This document shows positions 7,978 through 16,257 of a DNA stretch of 64,000 nt, piece by piece. Every line of letters starts with the position of its first letter. Within the stretch, counting starts at the first letter, position 1. The translations under genes were made by a program, and so were the position numbers. The DNA comes from Microbacterium sp. SSM24 (GTDB lineage Bacteria; Actinomycetota; Actinomycetes; Actinomycetales; Microbacteriaceae), in assembly GCF_025989145.1 (NCBI RefSeq), contig NZ_JAPDNQ010000002.1, forward strand, positions 740,332 to 804,331, given 5' to 3'. Below the pieces are notes generated by a model. It saw only the letters and a program-made list of their open reading frames with translations, had not been told where the DNA came from and did no database searches.

Positions 7978-10900
7978 TTACTGCGCGGGGCGGATCACGA
8001 CCAAAAGGTCTCCTGCATCCACCTGCTGCGTCTCGCTGATCGCGAGGCGCTCCACGACGCCGTCGACGGGCGACGTGATGGCTGCCTCCATCTTCATCGC
8101 CTCGATCGACGCCACCGGCTGACCGGCGGTCACCGTGTCGCCGACCGATGCCTTCAATGTGACGACGCCCGAGAAGGGAGCGGCCACCTGACCGGGCTTC
8201 GTGGTGTCGGCACGCTCAGCCTGCTTGACGTCCACCGTGATGCTGCGGTCGCGCACGAAGACCGGTCGGAGCTGTCCGTTGAGCGTCGTCATGACGGTGC
8301 GGATGCCCTTGGCATCGGCCTCGCCGATCGCCTCCAGACCGACGTAGAGCTGCACACCGGGGTCGATCTCGGCGACGTGCTCCTCCCCCGGCTTGAGGCC
8401 GTAGAGGTAGTCGGGGGTTCCGAGCGCGGTCAGGTCGCCGTAGGTCGCGCGGTTCTTCTCGAACTCGCGCGCAGGGGCGGGGAAGAGCAGCCGGTTCAGG
8501 GTGCGACGCCGGTCGACGCCGTCGCCGGCGAGGCCTGCCCGCTCTTCGTCGGTGAGCGGCGGGACGTCGATCGATACGGTCCGGCCGGCGAGCACCTTCG
8601 TGCGGAAGGGCTCCGGCCACCCTCCGGGAAGGTCGCCCAGCTCACCCGCCATGAACCCGACGACCGAGTCCGGGATGTCGTAGTTCTGCGGGTTCTGCTC
8701 GAAGTCGGCCGGATCGGCCCGCACCGCGACGAGCGCGAGCGCGAGGTCGCCGACGACCTTCGAGGACGGCGTCACCTTGGGGATGCGACCGAGCAGCCGG
8801 TCCGCAGCGGCGTACATGTCCTCGATGAGTTCGAAGTCGTCGGCCAGCCCGAGCGCGATCGCCTGCTGGCGGAGGTTGGAGAGCTGGCCCCCGGGGATCT
8901 CGTGGTGATACACGCGGCCCGTCGGCGCGGGAAGACCGGATTCGAACGGGCGGTACAGGTGGCGAACGGCCTCCCAGTACGGCTCGAGGTCACTCACGGC
9001 CTGCAGGTCGAGGCCCGTGTCGCGGTCGGTGTGGGCCAGGGCTGCGACGAGGGCGGAGAGCGACGGCTGACTCGTCGTGCCCGACATCGGCGCGGCTGCG
9101 GCATCCACCGCGTCCACCCCGGCCGCACTCGCGGCGAGCAGCGTCGCGAGCTGACCCCCGGCCGTGTCGTGCGTGTGCAGGTGGACGGGAAGATCGAAGC
9201 GCTCGCGCAGGGCGGTCACCAGCTTGGCGGCTGCCGCGGGACGCAGCAGACCCGCCATGTCCTTGATCGCCAGCACGTGCGCACCGGCCTCGACGATCTG
9301 CTCGGCCAGCCGCAGGTAGTAGTCGAGCGTGTAGAGCTGCTCGGCCGGATCGAGGAGATCGGCGGTGTAGCAGACGGCCACCTCGGCGAGAGCCGTCCCC
9401 GTGCCGCGCACGGCCTCGATCGCCGGGCGCATCTGCGACACGTCGTTGAGCGCGTCGAAGATGCGGAAGATGTCGACGCCGGTCGCGGCGGCCTCATTCA
9501 CGAACGCGTCCGTCACCTCGACCGGGCGCGGCGTGTAGCCCACCGTGTTGCGGCCGCGGAGGAGCATCTGGATCGGGATGTTGGGCATCGCCTCGCGCAG
9601 CGCCGCCAGACGCTCCCACGGGTCCTCGGCGAGGAAGCGCAGCGCGACGTCGTAGGTTGCACCTCCCCAGGCCTCGACCGACAGGAGCTGCGGGGTCATG
9701 CGAGCGACGTGCGGCCCGACGCGCACGAGATCGCGCGTGCGGACACGTGTGGCGAGGAGGGACTGGTGCGCGTCGCGGAACGTGGTCTCGGTGACGGCCA
9801 GCGGCGTCTGCTCACGAAGGGCGCGGGCGAATCCGTCGGGACCGAGCGCGCGCAGGCGCTCGAGCGTGCCGTGGGGCGGCGCGGCGCTGAGGTCGATGTG
9901 GGGCAGTTTGCTGCCCGGCGACACCGAGAGCGGCTTCTCGCCATAGGGACGGTTGACGGTCACGTCGGCGAGCCAGTTCAGGAGCTTCGTCGCGCGGTCG
10001 CGGGACGGGTTGCTCGTGAGCAGCAGCGGCCGCTCGTCGATGAAGGACGTGCTGACGTCGCCCGCGACGAACGCCTCGTCGTCGAGCACCGCCCGCAGGA
10101 ACGGGATGTTCGTGGCGACTCCGCGAATGCGGAACTCGGCGAGGGCGCGACGCGCGCGAGTGACCGCCGCGGGGAAGTCGCGGGCGCGGCACGTGAGCTT
10201 GGCGAGCATCGAGTCGAAATGGGGACTGATCTGCGACCCTGCGGCGGTCGTGCCGCCGTCCAGACGGATGCCGGCGCCGCCCGGCGAGCGATAGGTCGTG
10301 ATGCGGCCGGTGTCGGGGCGGAACCCCTGCGACGGGTCCTCCGTGGTGATCCGGCACTGAAGGGCCGCGCCGCGCAGCTGGATCTGGTCCTGCAGGAGAC
10401 CCAGCTCGGCGAGCGTCTCCCCCGCGGCGATGCGCATCTGCGACTGCACGAGGTCGACATCCGTGACCTCCTCGGTCACGGTGTGCTCCACCTGGATGCG
10501 CGGGTTCATCTCGATGAAGACCACCTCGCCCGTGCGGGGGCCGGCGGTCTCGAGCAGGAACTCGACGGTCCCCGCGTTCTCGTAGCCGATGGACCGGGCG
10601 AACGCGACGGCGTAGGCGTGGAGCGCGTCGCGCACCGCGGGGTCGAGGTTCGGCGCGGGTGCGATCTCGATCACCTTCTGGTGACGCCGCTGCACAGAGC
10701 AGTCGCGTTCGAAAAGGTGCACCGTCTCGCCCGACTTGTCGGCGAGGATCTGCACCTCGATGTGACGCGGCCGCTGGACGGCCTGCTCGAGGAAGACGCG
10801 CGCATCGCCGAACGCGCTGCCGGCCTCGCGCATCGCTTCGGCCAGAGCGGGTGCCAGTTCCGCGGGCTGCTCGACACGGCGCATGCCGCGGCCGCCGCCG

Positions 10901-11385
10901 CCGGCGACCGCCTTGACGAAGATCGGGAAGCCGATGCCGTCCGCCTGCGCGACGAGCGCGTCGACGTCATCGGATGCGTCGGTCGAGCGCAGCACCGGAA
11001 CACCGGCCGCGACCGCGTGCTGCTTGGCGGTGACCTTGTTCCCTGCCATCTCGAGCACGGACGAGGGCGGACCGATGAAGACCAGCCCGTTCTCGGCGCA
11101 CTTCTCGGCGAGATCGGGATTCTCGGACAGGAACCCGTAACCGGGGTACACCGCGTCGGCGCCGGACGCCAGGGCGACCCGGATGATCTCATCGATGTCG
11201 AGGTAGGCGCGGACCGGATGCCCCTTCTCGCCGATCTCGTACGACTCGTCGGCTTTCTGGCGGTGCAGCGATCCGCGGTCCTCGAAGGGGAACACCGCGA
11301 CGGTGCGAGCACCCAGCTCATACGCGGCGCGGAATGCTCGGATGGCGATTTCGCCGCGGTTCGCGACCAGGATCTTGCGGAACAT
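7978..11385 (-). CDS. pyc: pyruvate carboxylase
   Basis: Biotin-dependent anaplerotic enzyme converting pyruvate, bicarbonate and ATP to oxaloacetate. The 1135-residue product is full length for the single-chain (alpha4) form: biotin carboxylase domain (about 1-450, starting KILVANRGEIAIR, with GGGGRGMR grasp loop and an EMNPRIQVEHTVTE segment), carboxyltransferase barrel (about 530-800, with TTFRDAHQS and an HLHTHDTAGG metal-binding segment), allosteric linker, and a C-terminal biotin carrier domain with EAMKME, biotinyl lysine about residue 1098. GGAGGT lies just upstream of the ATG at 11385. It is a monocistronic unit divergent from the ParA gene. Confidence 0.97.
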   Translation of the reverse strand: MFRKILVANRGEIAIRAFRAAYELGARTVAVFPFEDRGSLHRQKADESYEIGEKGHPVRAYLDIDEIIRVALASGADAVYPGYGFLSENPDLAEKCAENGLVFIGPPSSVLEMAGNKVTAKQHAVAAGVPVLRSTDASDDVDALVAQADGIGFPIFVKAVAGGGGRGMRRVEQPAELAPALAEAMREAGSAFGDARVFLEQAVQRPRHIEVQILADKSGETVHLFERDCSVQRRHQKVIEIAPAPNLDPAVRDALHAYAVAFARSIGYENAGTVEFLLETAGPRTGEVVFIEMNPRIQVEHTVTEEVTDVDLVQSQMRIAAGETLAELGLLQDQIQLRGAALQCRITTEDPSQGFRPDTGRITTYRSPGGAGIRLDGGTTAAGSQISPHFDSMLAKLTCRARDFPAAVTRARRALAEFRIRGVATNIPFLRAVLDDEAFVAGDVSTSFIDERPLLLTSNPSRDRATKLLNWLADVTVNRPYGEKPLSVSPGSKLPHIDLSAAPPHGTLERLRALGPDGFARALREQTPLAVTETTFRDAHQSLLATRVRTRDLVRVGPHVARMTPQLLSVEAWGGATYDVALRFLAEDPWERLAALREAMPNIPIQMLLRGRNTVGYTPRPVEVTDAFVNEAAATGVDIFRIFDALNDVSQMRPAIEAVRGTGTALAEVAVCYTADLLDPAEQLYTLDYYLRLAEQIVEAGAHVLAIKDMAGLLRPAAAAKLVTALRERFDLPVHLHTHDTAGGQLATLLAASAAGVDAVDAAAAPMSGTTSQPSLSALVAALAHTDRDTGLDLQAVSDLEPYWEAVRHLYRPFESGLPAPTGRVYHHEIPGGQLSNLRQQAIALGLADDFELIEDMYAAADRLLGRIPKVTPSSKVVGDLALALVAVRADPADFEQNPQNYDIPDSVVGFMAGELGDLPGGWPEPFRTKVLAGRTVSIDVPPLTDEERAGLAGDGVDRRRTLNRLLFPAPAREFEKNRATYGDLTALGTPDYLYGLKPGEEHVAEIDPGVQLYVGLEAIGEADAKGIRTVMTTLNGQLRPVFVRDRSITVDVKQAERADTTKPGQVAAPFSGVVTLKASVGDTVTAGQPVASIEAMKMEAAITSPVDGVVERLAISETQQVDAGDLLVVIRPAQ

Positions 11386-11444
11386 TCGACCTCCGAAGGC
11401 GGCGATGCGGGCGGGCCTGAGTGTGCTCTCAGCCTAGGGGACGG

Positions 11445-11450
11445 TAACGT
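11445..11450 (+). promoter_or_regulatory. -10 hexamer TAACGT of the ParA gene at 11459
   Basis: TAACGT ends 8 nt before the GTG at 11459 and no Shine-Dalgarno sequence lies between, consistent with a leaderless or nearly leaderless transcript. Confidence 0.45.
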
Positions 11451-11458
11451 GGTGAATT

Positions 11459-12268
11459 GTGCACGTCCTTTCCGTCAGCTCGCTCAAGGGTGGTGTCGGC
11501 AAGACGACCGTGACTCTCGGACTCGCGTCGGCGGCTTTCGCCCGCGGTGTCCGCACGCTCGTCGTCGACCTAGACCCGCAATCCGACGTGTCGACGGGCA
11601 TGGATATTCAGGTGGCAGGTCGCCTGAATGTCGCCGATGTCCTCGCCAATCCGAAGGAGAAGACGGTCCGTCAGGCCATCACCTCCAGCGGCTGGGCGAA
11701 GGTGCATCCGGGCACGATCGACGTCATGATCGGCAGCCCGTCTGCGATCAACTTCGACGGTCCCCACCCGAGCGTGCGCGACGTGTGGAAGCTCGAAGAA
11801 GCACTTGCCACGATCGAGGCCGACTACGACCTGGTCCTCATCGACTGCGCGCCGTCGCTCAACGCCCTCACCCGCACGGCCTGGGCCGCGAGCGACCGCG
11901 TCATCGTCATCACCGAGCCGGGCCTCTTCTCCGTCGCGGCTGCCGACCGCGCTCTCCGCGCGATCGAGGAGATCCGCCGCGGCCTCTCGCCGCGCCTGCA
12001 GCCTCTCGGCATCGTGGTCAATCGCGTGCGACCGCAGTCGATCGAGCACCAGTTCCGCATCAAGGAGCTTCGCGACATGTTCGGCCCGCTCGTCCTGTCG
12101 CCGCAGCTGCCGGAGCGCACGTCGCTCCAGCAGGCGCAGGGTGCGGCGAAGCCGCTCCACATCTGGCCCGGCGACTCGGCTCAGGAACTCGCAGCCGACT
12201 TCGACTCGCTCCTCGACCGCGTCATGCGCACCGGTCGCATCCCCGTGCCGGGCGAAGCCCGCATCTGA
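11459..12268 (+). CDS. ParA family ATPase (orphan, no parB neighbour)
   Basis: A 269-residue P-loop ATPase of the ParA/Soj family. It begins directly with the deviant Walker A block ([15 protein letters not shown], residues 7-21), followed by LVVDLDPQSDVSTG (A' motif) and LVLIDCAPSLNALTR (Walker B). Such proteins use ATP-dependent dimerisation on DNA to position chromosomes, plasmids or protein cargo. Neither ParB nor a parS site is visible nearby, and the gene stands alone between pyc (divergent) and the Lrp gene (convergent), so the cargo is unknown. It is one of three ParA/MinD-type ATPases in the window and is not a close copy of the one in the scp cluster. Confidence 0.87.
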   Translation: MHVLSVSSLKGGVGKTTVTLGLASAAFARGVRTLVVDLDPQSDVSTGMDIQVAGRLNVADVLANPKEKTVRQAITSSGWAKVHPGTIDVMIGSPSAINFDGPHPSVRDVWKLEEALATIEADYDLVLIDCAPSLNALTRTAWAASDRVIVITEPGLFSVAAADRALRAIEEIRRGLSPRLQPLGIVVNRVRPQSIEHQFRIKELRDMFGPLVLSPQLPERTSLQQAQGAAKPLHIWPGDSAQELAADFDSLLDRVMRTGRIPVPGEARI

Positions 12269-12277
12269 CGCTCACGC

Positions 12278-12775
12278 TCAGAGCGGCCCGAGCACTCCGC
12301 TCCCCCGGCGAGCCTCGAAGATCAGCTGCGTCTCGGTCTTCGTGACGGCCGGATGGCTCGTGATGTGCTCGAGGATGAGGTCGCGCAGGCGCTCGGGACT
12401 CGCGACGGCGACGTGCACATGGAAGTCGTTGTCGCCGGAGACGTGCACGACCGAGAGTGCGCCCGGAATGCCGGCGAGCCGGTCGAAGAGCGCGTCGATG
12501 TGAGCGCGACTGTGGCTGGCGAGCTGCACCTGGATCACGGCCTGGATCGGCCTTCCCACGGCCGCGAGATCCACGCGCGCCGAGATGTCCGTGATGACCC
12601 CCGACTCGCGCAGCGCACGCACGCGATAAGCGCACGTCGATTCCGCAAGCCCCACGCGCGCCGCCAGCGCCGCGTTCGTCATGCGCCCGTCATCGATGAG
12701 CGCTGCCAGGAGGGCGCGATCCGTCGCGTCGAGCGCCGTGGCGACGACCTGCGGATTCTTCGGCGGGTGCGGCAT
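12278..12775 (-). CDS. Lrp/AsnC family transcriptional regulator
   Basis: A 165-residue regulator with an N-terminal winged helix-turn-helix (about 15-65, LDATDRALLAALIDDGRMTN, then AALAARVGLAESTCAYRV) and a C-terminal RAM/AsnC ligand-binding domain (about 75-155, containing VSGDNDFHVHVAV). Members of this family bind amino acids and usually control a neighbouring amino acid gene. Here the divergent neighbour encodes a PLP trans-sulfuration-type enzyme, the expected target. AGGAG precedes the ATG at 12775 by about 5 nt. The shared 102-bp intergenic region holds palindromic and direct-repeat elements suited to an Lrp octamer. Confidence 0.92.
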   Translation of the reverse strand: MPHPPKNPQVVATALDATDRALLAALIDDGRMTNAALAARVGLAESTCAYRVRALRESGVITDISARVDLAAVGRPIQAVIQVQLASHSRAHIDALFDRLAGIPGALSVVHVSGDNDFHVHVAVASPERLRDLILEHITSHPAVTKTETQLIFEARRGSGVLGPL

Positions 12776-12789
12776 CCGAACTCCTGACC

Positions 12790-12804
12790 TTGTGGAATCT
12801 ACAA
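12790..12804. promoter_or_regulatory. candidate Lrp operator, 15-bp palindrome
   Basis: TTGTGGAATCTACAA is a 15-bp imperfect palindrome with six of seven base pairs matched, the length usual for Lrp/AsnC sites. It lies 15 nt upstream of the regulator's start codon, so it could serve autoregulation. Confidence 0.5.
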
Positions 12805-12848
12805 CTCATACTCCCGTGAAGGCAGATCGCCGTCAAATACTCTTGCCT

Positions 12849-12877
12849 ATTCCTGCGAAATCATCGACGATTCCTGC
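12849..12877. promoter_or_regulatory. candidate regulator site: 21-bp-spaced direct repeat before the PLP enzyme gene
   Basis: ATTCCTGC occurs at 12849-12856 and again at 12870-12877, exactly 21 bp apart (two helical turns), ending at the start codon of the PLP enzyme gene. The interval 12857-12874 also forms an imperfect palindrome (14 of 18 positions) with a GATTCC half similar to the GGAATC core of the operator at 12790. Confidence 0.45.
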
Positions 12878-14092
12878 ATGACACCGATGTCGCTGCATCC
12901 CGACAGCCTTGCCGTGCACGCCGGCCGCGATGACCTCGCCGCGCTGGGCGTCCACGCGTTGCCCCTCGATCTCTCGTCCACGAACCCGCTCCCCGGGATC
13001 GATGTCGGAGGTCTCTCGTACGAGGCCCTCGCGACCGGCGGCCACCCGTTCGAGGGCGGCTCTCACGTGTACGCGCGGCTGTGGAATCCCACGGTGGCGC
13101 GCTTCGAGGAGGCGCTGGCCCGCCTCGAGCACGCCGAGGAGGCCGTCGCTTTCTCGTCGGGGATGGCCGCCGTCACCGCCGTGCTCCTCGCCCTGTCGCA
13201 CGAGCAGGGCAAGCGCCACGTGGTCGCCGTCCGTCCGCTGTACGGCGGCACCGACCACCTGCTGGCGTCGGGACTGCTGAGCGTCGAGGCCACCTACTGC
13301 GCGCCCGACGCCGTCGCCGCCTCGCTGCGTCCCGACACCGCACTCGTGATCCTGGAGTCCCCCGCGAACCCGACCCTCGAGCTCGTCGACATCCGCGCGG
13401 TCGTCGCGGCGGCGGGCGACGTGCCGGTGCTCGTCGACAACACGTTCGCTACGCCGGTGCTCCAGCATCCGCTCGACCTCGGTGCCGCGATCTCGCTGCA
13501 CAGCGCCACCAAGTACCTCGGCGGCCACGGGGACGTCGTCGGCGGAGTCGTGGCATGCGATGCGGCCACCGCTGCCGCCCTGCGCCGCACTCGAGCCATC
13601 ACGGGCGCGATCATGCATCCGCTGGCCGCCTACCTGCTGCACCGGGGCCTCGGCACCCTTCCGGTGCGGATGCGGGCACAGCAGGAGACCGCGCGGTCGG
13701 TCGCGAGCTGGCTCACGACGCGGCCGGAGGTGGCGCGCGTGCACTTCCCCGGGTTCGCGGAGTGCGACCCGTACGGCCTGGTCGGCACGCAGCAGGACGG
13801 GCCCGGCGCGATGATCGCGATCGAGCTCGCGGGCGGGTTCGACGCCGCCAGTGCGCTGACGTCGTCGGTCGGGCTCTTCACCCACGCGGTGTCACTGGGC
13901 AGCGTCGACTCGCTCATCCAGCATCCTGCCGCCCTCACACACCGTCCGGTGCAGAGCGAGGCCAAGCCGTCGGATGCACTCGTCCGCCTGTCGATCGGCC
14001 TCGAGGCGCCGCAGGATCTCATCGCCGACCTCGCTCAGGCGCTCTCCGCGGTGCCGGCCGCACGTCGGCCCGAGGTGGTCGCGGCGCTCTGA
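12878..14092 (+). CDS. PLP-dependent trans-sulfuration family enzyme (cystathionine gamma-lyase/synthase or methionine gamma-lyase type)
   Basis: A 404-residue fold-type I PLP enzyme of the Cys/Met metabolism family. Visible hallmarks are the N-terminal SHVYARLWNPTVARFE block (cofactor and substrate contacts), SSGMAAVTAVLLAL, the aspartate in VLVDNTFATPVLQHP that contacts the pyridine nitrogen, and the Schiff-base lysine in SATKYLGGHGD (about Lys212). Family members act on methionine, cystathionine or O-acetyl-homoserine, and the exact reaction cannot be assigned from sequence. It is transcribed divergently from an Lrp/AsnC regulator, which suggests induction by an amino acid. No strong ribosome site precedes the ATG at 12878; a second ATG three codons in is an alternative start. 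Confidence 0.88.
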   Translation: MTPMSLHPDSLAVHAGRDDLAALGVHALPLDLSSTNPLPGIDVGGLSYEALATGGHPFEGGSHVYARLWNPTVARFEEALARLEHAEEAVAFSSGMAAVTAVLLALSHEQGKRHVVAVRPLYGGTDHLLASGLLSVEATYCAPDAVAASLRPDTALVILESPANPTLELVDIRAVVAAAGDVPVLVDNTFATPVLQHPLDLGAAISLHSATKYLGGHGDVVGGVVACDAATAAALRRTRAITGAIMHPLAAYLLHRGLGTLPVRMRAQQETARSVASWLTTRPEVARVHFPGFAECDPYGLVGTQQDGPGAMIAIELAGGFDAASALTSSVGLFTHAVSLGSVDSLIQHPAALTHRPVQSEAKPSDALVRLSIGLEAPQDLIADLAQALSAVPAARRPEVVAAL

Positions 14093-14098
14093 CGCGAT

Positions 14099-14180
14099 CG
14101 GATCTCGGAGGATCGACCGGATCTCGGAGGATTCCCGCGCGACCCTCAGAGATCCGCGAGATCCGCCGAGATCGCGCGGG
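14099..14180. repeat. structured intergenic element with direct and inverted repeats
   Basis: CGGATCTCGGAGGAT is present twice (14099-14113 and 14118-14132). Near-inverted copies follow at 14152-14164 and 14161-14173, and an outer stem pairs CCCGCGCGA (14134-14142) with TCGCGCGGG (14172-14180). It sits between two convergent genes and may be an elaborate terminator or a dispersed palindromic repeat. Confidence 0.6.
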
Positions 14181-14231
14181 CGGCACGCGCGCGCAGACAC
14201 ACCCCTGCCAGGGTGGTTCAGGATGCCTGGA

Positions 14232-14777
14232 TCAGGCGGTGCGGGCGGCGCGGCGCAGCGCGAGCTCGTCCGTGGCGTCGGGCGTCTGGGCCTCGAACTC
14301 CACGAGCTCGGACTCGACCTCGCGCAGGACCTTGCCGACGGCGATGCCGAACACTCCCTGGCCGCGGCTGACGAGGTCGATGACCTCGTCGTTCGACGTG
14401 CACAGGTAGACCGAGGCACCGTCGCTCATGAGCGTGGTGCCGGCGAGGTCGCGGATGCCGGCAGCACGCAGCTGCTCGACAGCCGTTCGGATCTGCTGCA
14501 GCGAGATACCTGTGTCGAGGAGTCGCTTGACGAGCTTGAGCACGAGGATGTCGCGGAAGCCGTAGAGACGCTGGGATCCGGATCCGCTGGCACCGCGCAC
14601 GGTCGGCTCGACGAGTTCGGTGCGTGCCCAGTAGTCGAGCTGGCGATAGGTGATGCCCGCCGCGCGTGCCGCCACCGCACCGCGGTAGCCGACCTCGTCA
14701 TCCATGTCGGGCAGGCCATCGGTGAAGAGGAGCTCGGCGACGAACGGCTCGCCTTCGGCCACTTCTCGAGCAGTCAT
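14232..14777 (-). CDS. MerR family regulator (Rv1830-like)
   Basis: A 181-residue protein with a MerR-type winged helix from about residue 28 (GYRGAVAARAAGITYRQLDY, then WARTELVEP) followed by the SQRLYGFRDILVLKLVKRLL helix-turn region and a dimerisation helix. It lacks a metal-binding C-terminal cysteine set, so it is not a metal sensor of classical type. Together with the upstream MerR protein and GarA it reproduces the Rv1827-Rv1828-Rv1830 order of M. tuberculosis (from memory), whose homologues affect cell division and growth. An A/T-rich stretch (about 14805-14818) and a GGGGGG ribosome site precede the ATG at 14777, so it probably has its own promoter. Confidence 0.88.
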   Translation of the reverse strand: MTAREVAEGEPFVAELLFTDGLPDMDDEVGYRGAVAARAAGITYRQLDYWARTELVEPTVRGASGSGSQRLYGFRDILVLKLVKRLLDTGISLQQIRTAVEQLRAAGIRDLAGTTLMSDGASVYLCTSNDEVIDLVSRGQGVFGIAVGKVLREVESELVEFEAQTPDATDELALRRAARTA

Positions 14778-14886
14778 GCTCGGCCCCCCTCGGGATCGGA
14801 TAGTTTTACGCTAGATGAGCCGCACCGCTCGGGCAACGACATCGGGCGGAACGCCCCGGCGTGTCGCGCGATACGGACCGCGCGGG

Positions 14887-15579
14887 TCAGGACAGCAGCC
14901 GCTCGAGCGCTCCGCGCACGAAGATCGACCGCACTTCGTCGAGGCGCTTGGCCAGCTCCGGTGCGAGCTCGCCTGCGCGGCCGCGCGAGGCGGCATCCGT
15001 GCGTCGCAGCAGCGGGGAGAGCGCCTGCTCGACGAGCGCCACGTCGCGTTCGGCGTTCTGTCGCAGGGCCCGGACGTGGCGCGGCTCGATTCCGTGCCGG
15101 TCGAGCGCGACCAGCGCGCGCAGCAGCGCGACGTCCTGCTCGGAGTAGCCGTCGGAACCGGTGATCACCCCGGTGCTGATGGCGTCGTTCAGCAGCTGCG
15201 GCGCAGCCCCTGCCGCGGCGAGCAGCTCGTCGCGGCGGTAGCGGCGCGGTGCCGGCACGATCGACGGCGGGGGGACGGCCGTGGGCGTGGCCGGCTGGCG
15301 GCCCGCGTCGACGTCTTCGAGGTACTCGCGGATCACGACGAGCGGCAGATAGTGGTCGCGCTGGAGTGTGAGCGCGAGGCGCAGCCGCTCGAGATCGGTG
15401 GGAGAGAACTTGCGGTAGCCCGACTCGGTGCGCAGCGGTGTGACGATCCCCTGCACCTCGAGGAAGCGGAGCTTGCTGGAGGTGAGCGACGGGAATTCCG
15501 GCGACAGCCGAGCGAGCACCTGCCCGATGCTCAGAAGACCCGCGGACGCTGATCGTTCGCGGGAGGATGCGGCCGGCAT
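14887..15579 (-). CDS. ftsR: MerR family regulator, FtsR/Rv1828-like
   Basis: A 230-residue protein with an N-terminal MerR winged helix (LSIGQVLARLSPEF, SKLRFLEVQGIV, ESGYRKFSPTDLERLRLAL) and a long C-terminal region containing a second helical domain (YRRDELLAAAGAAPQLLNDA). The architecture matches FtsR of Corynebacterium (regulator of ftsZ) and Rv1828 of M. tuberculosis, and the position immediately downstream of garA agrees. The chosen ATG at 15579 overlaps the garA stop as TGATG; a GTG directly before it is an alternative. The name is assigned on architecture and synteny; no target operator was tested. Confidence 0.85.
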   Translation of the reverse strand: MPAASSRERSASAGLLSIGQVLARLSPEFPSLTSSKLRFLEVQGIVTPLRTESGYRKFSPTDLERLRLALTLQRDHYLPLVVIREYLEDVDAGRQPATPTAVPPPSIVPAPRRYRRDELLAAAGAAPQLLNDAISTGVITGSDGYSEQDVALLRALVALDRHGIEPRHVRALRQNAERDVALVEQALSPLLRRTDAASRGRAGELAPELAKRLDEVRSIFVRGALERLLS

Positions 15580-16088
15580 CACCCTTCCGCGACCTGGGCG
15601 AGGTCGGCGGGAGAGACGAAGAAGTTCAGGCGGAACTTGCCCACGCGCACTTCGGCGCCGTTGTTCAGCACCGAGCGGTCGACGCGCTCCCCGTTGACGT
15701 AGGTGCCGTTGAGCGAGCGCTGGTCGACGAGCTCGAAGGATGCGCCGGTGCGCGTGATCTCGGCGTGACGACGCGAGACGGTGACGTCGTCGAAGAAGAT
15801 GTCGGCCTCGGGGTGGCGCCCGACGGTGGTCACGTCGGTGTCGAGCAGATAGCGGGCGCCCGCGGTGGGTCCGGAGCGGACCAGCAGAAGAGCGGCGCCG
15901 GTGGGCAGGGCCTCGATCGCCTCGAGCTCGGCGTCGGCCAGCTCGCTCCCGAACGGCACGAAGGACAGATCCGAGTCGTGCCCGAAGGTCTGCGTGGTGT
16001 CGGTTCCGCGGTCGGTGTCACCCGAATCGGCGTCTGCACCGGATGCCCGGCGGATGTCGCCCTCGTCGGGTCGGCGGTGTTCCTCCAC
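15579..16088 (-). CDS. garA: FHA-domain signalling protein GarA/OdhI
   Basis: A 169-residue cytoplasmic protein with a disordered N-terminus and a C-terminal FHA domain (about 70-160; TTVGRHPEADIFFDDVTVSR, RHAEI, LNGTYVNGERVD). Proteins of this type bind and inhibit 2-oxoglutarate dehydrogenase and act on glutamate metabolism; phosphorylation of an N-terminal threonine pair by PknB or PknG switches them off. That pair is visible in GTDTTQTF (Thr31-Thr32), close to the known ETTSVF motif. The GTG at 16088 has AGGAGG about 7 nt upstream, with TAGGCT further upstream as a possible -10. It heads an operon with ftsR. Confidence 0.9.
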   Translation of the reverse strand: MEEHRRPDEGDIRRASGADADSGDTDRGTDTTQTFGHDSDLSFVPFGSELADAELEAIEALPTGAALLLVRSGPTAGARYLLDTDVTTVGRHPEADIFFDDVTVSRRHAEITRTGASFELVDQRSLNGTYVNGERVDRSVLNNGAEVRVGKFRLNFFVSPADLAQVAEG

Positions 16089-16257
16089 GGTCGTCCTCCT
16101 CTGCCTGCAAGCCTATCCGATCACCCGTGCGGCGAAAGAGGCGGAATCGGTGCGACACGGCGTTCCGCATTGTTTCGCCCCGTGTCGGCCGACGTGTCCG
16201 GGGGCGGCGCGCGACCTAACGTGGGTGAAGAACGAAACTACGAGAAGGAGCCCCGTC

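Noticed and set aside
11459..12268. Chromosomal origin/parS region near the ParA gene
   Set aside because: No ParB gene, no TGTTTCACGTGAAACA-type site and no dnaA boxes or dnaA gene seen.
8377..12345. 1322-codon open frame antisense to pyc and running through the ParA gene
   Set aside because: Product of G+C-rich codon bias in the opposite strand: Arg/Gly/Leu-rich, no domain, and it overlaps two clear genes.
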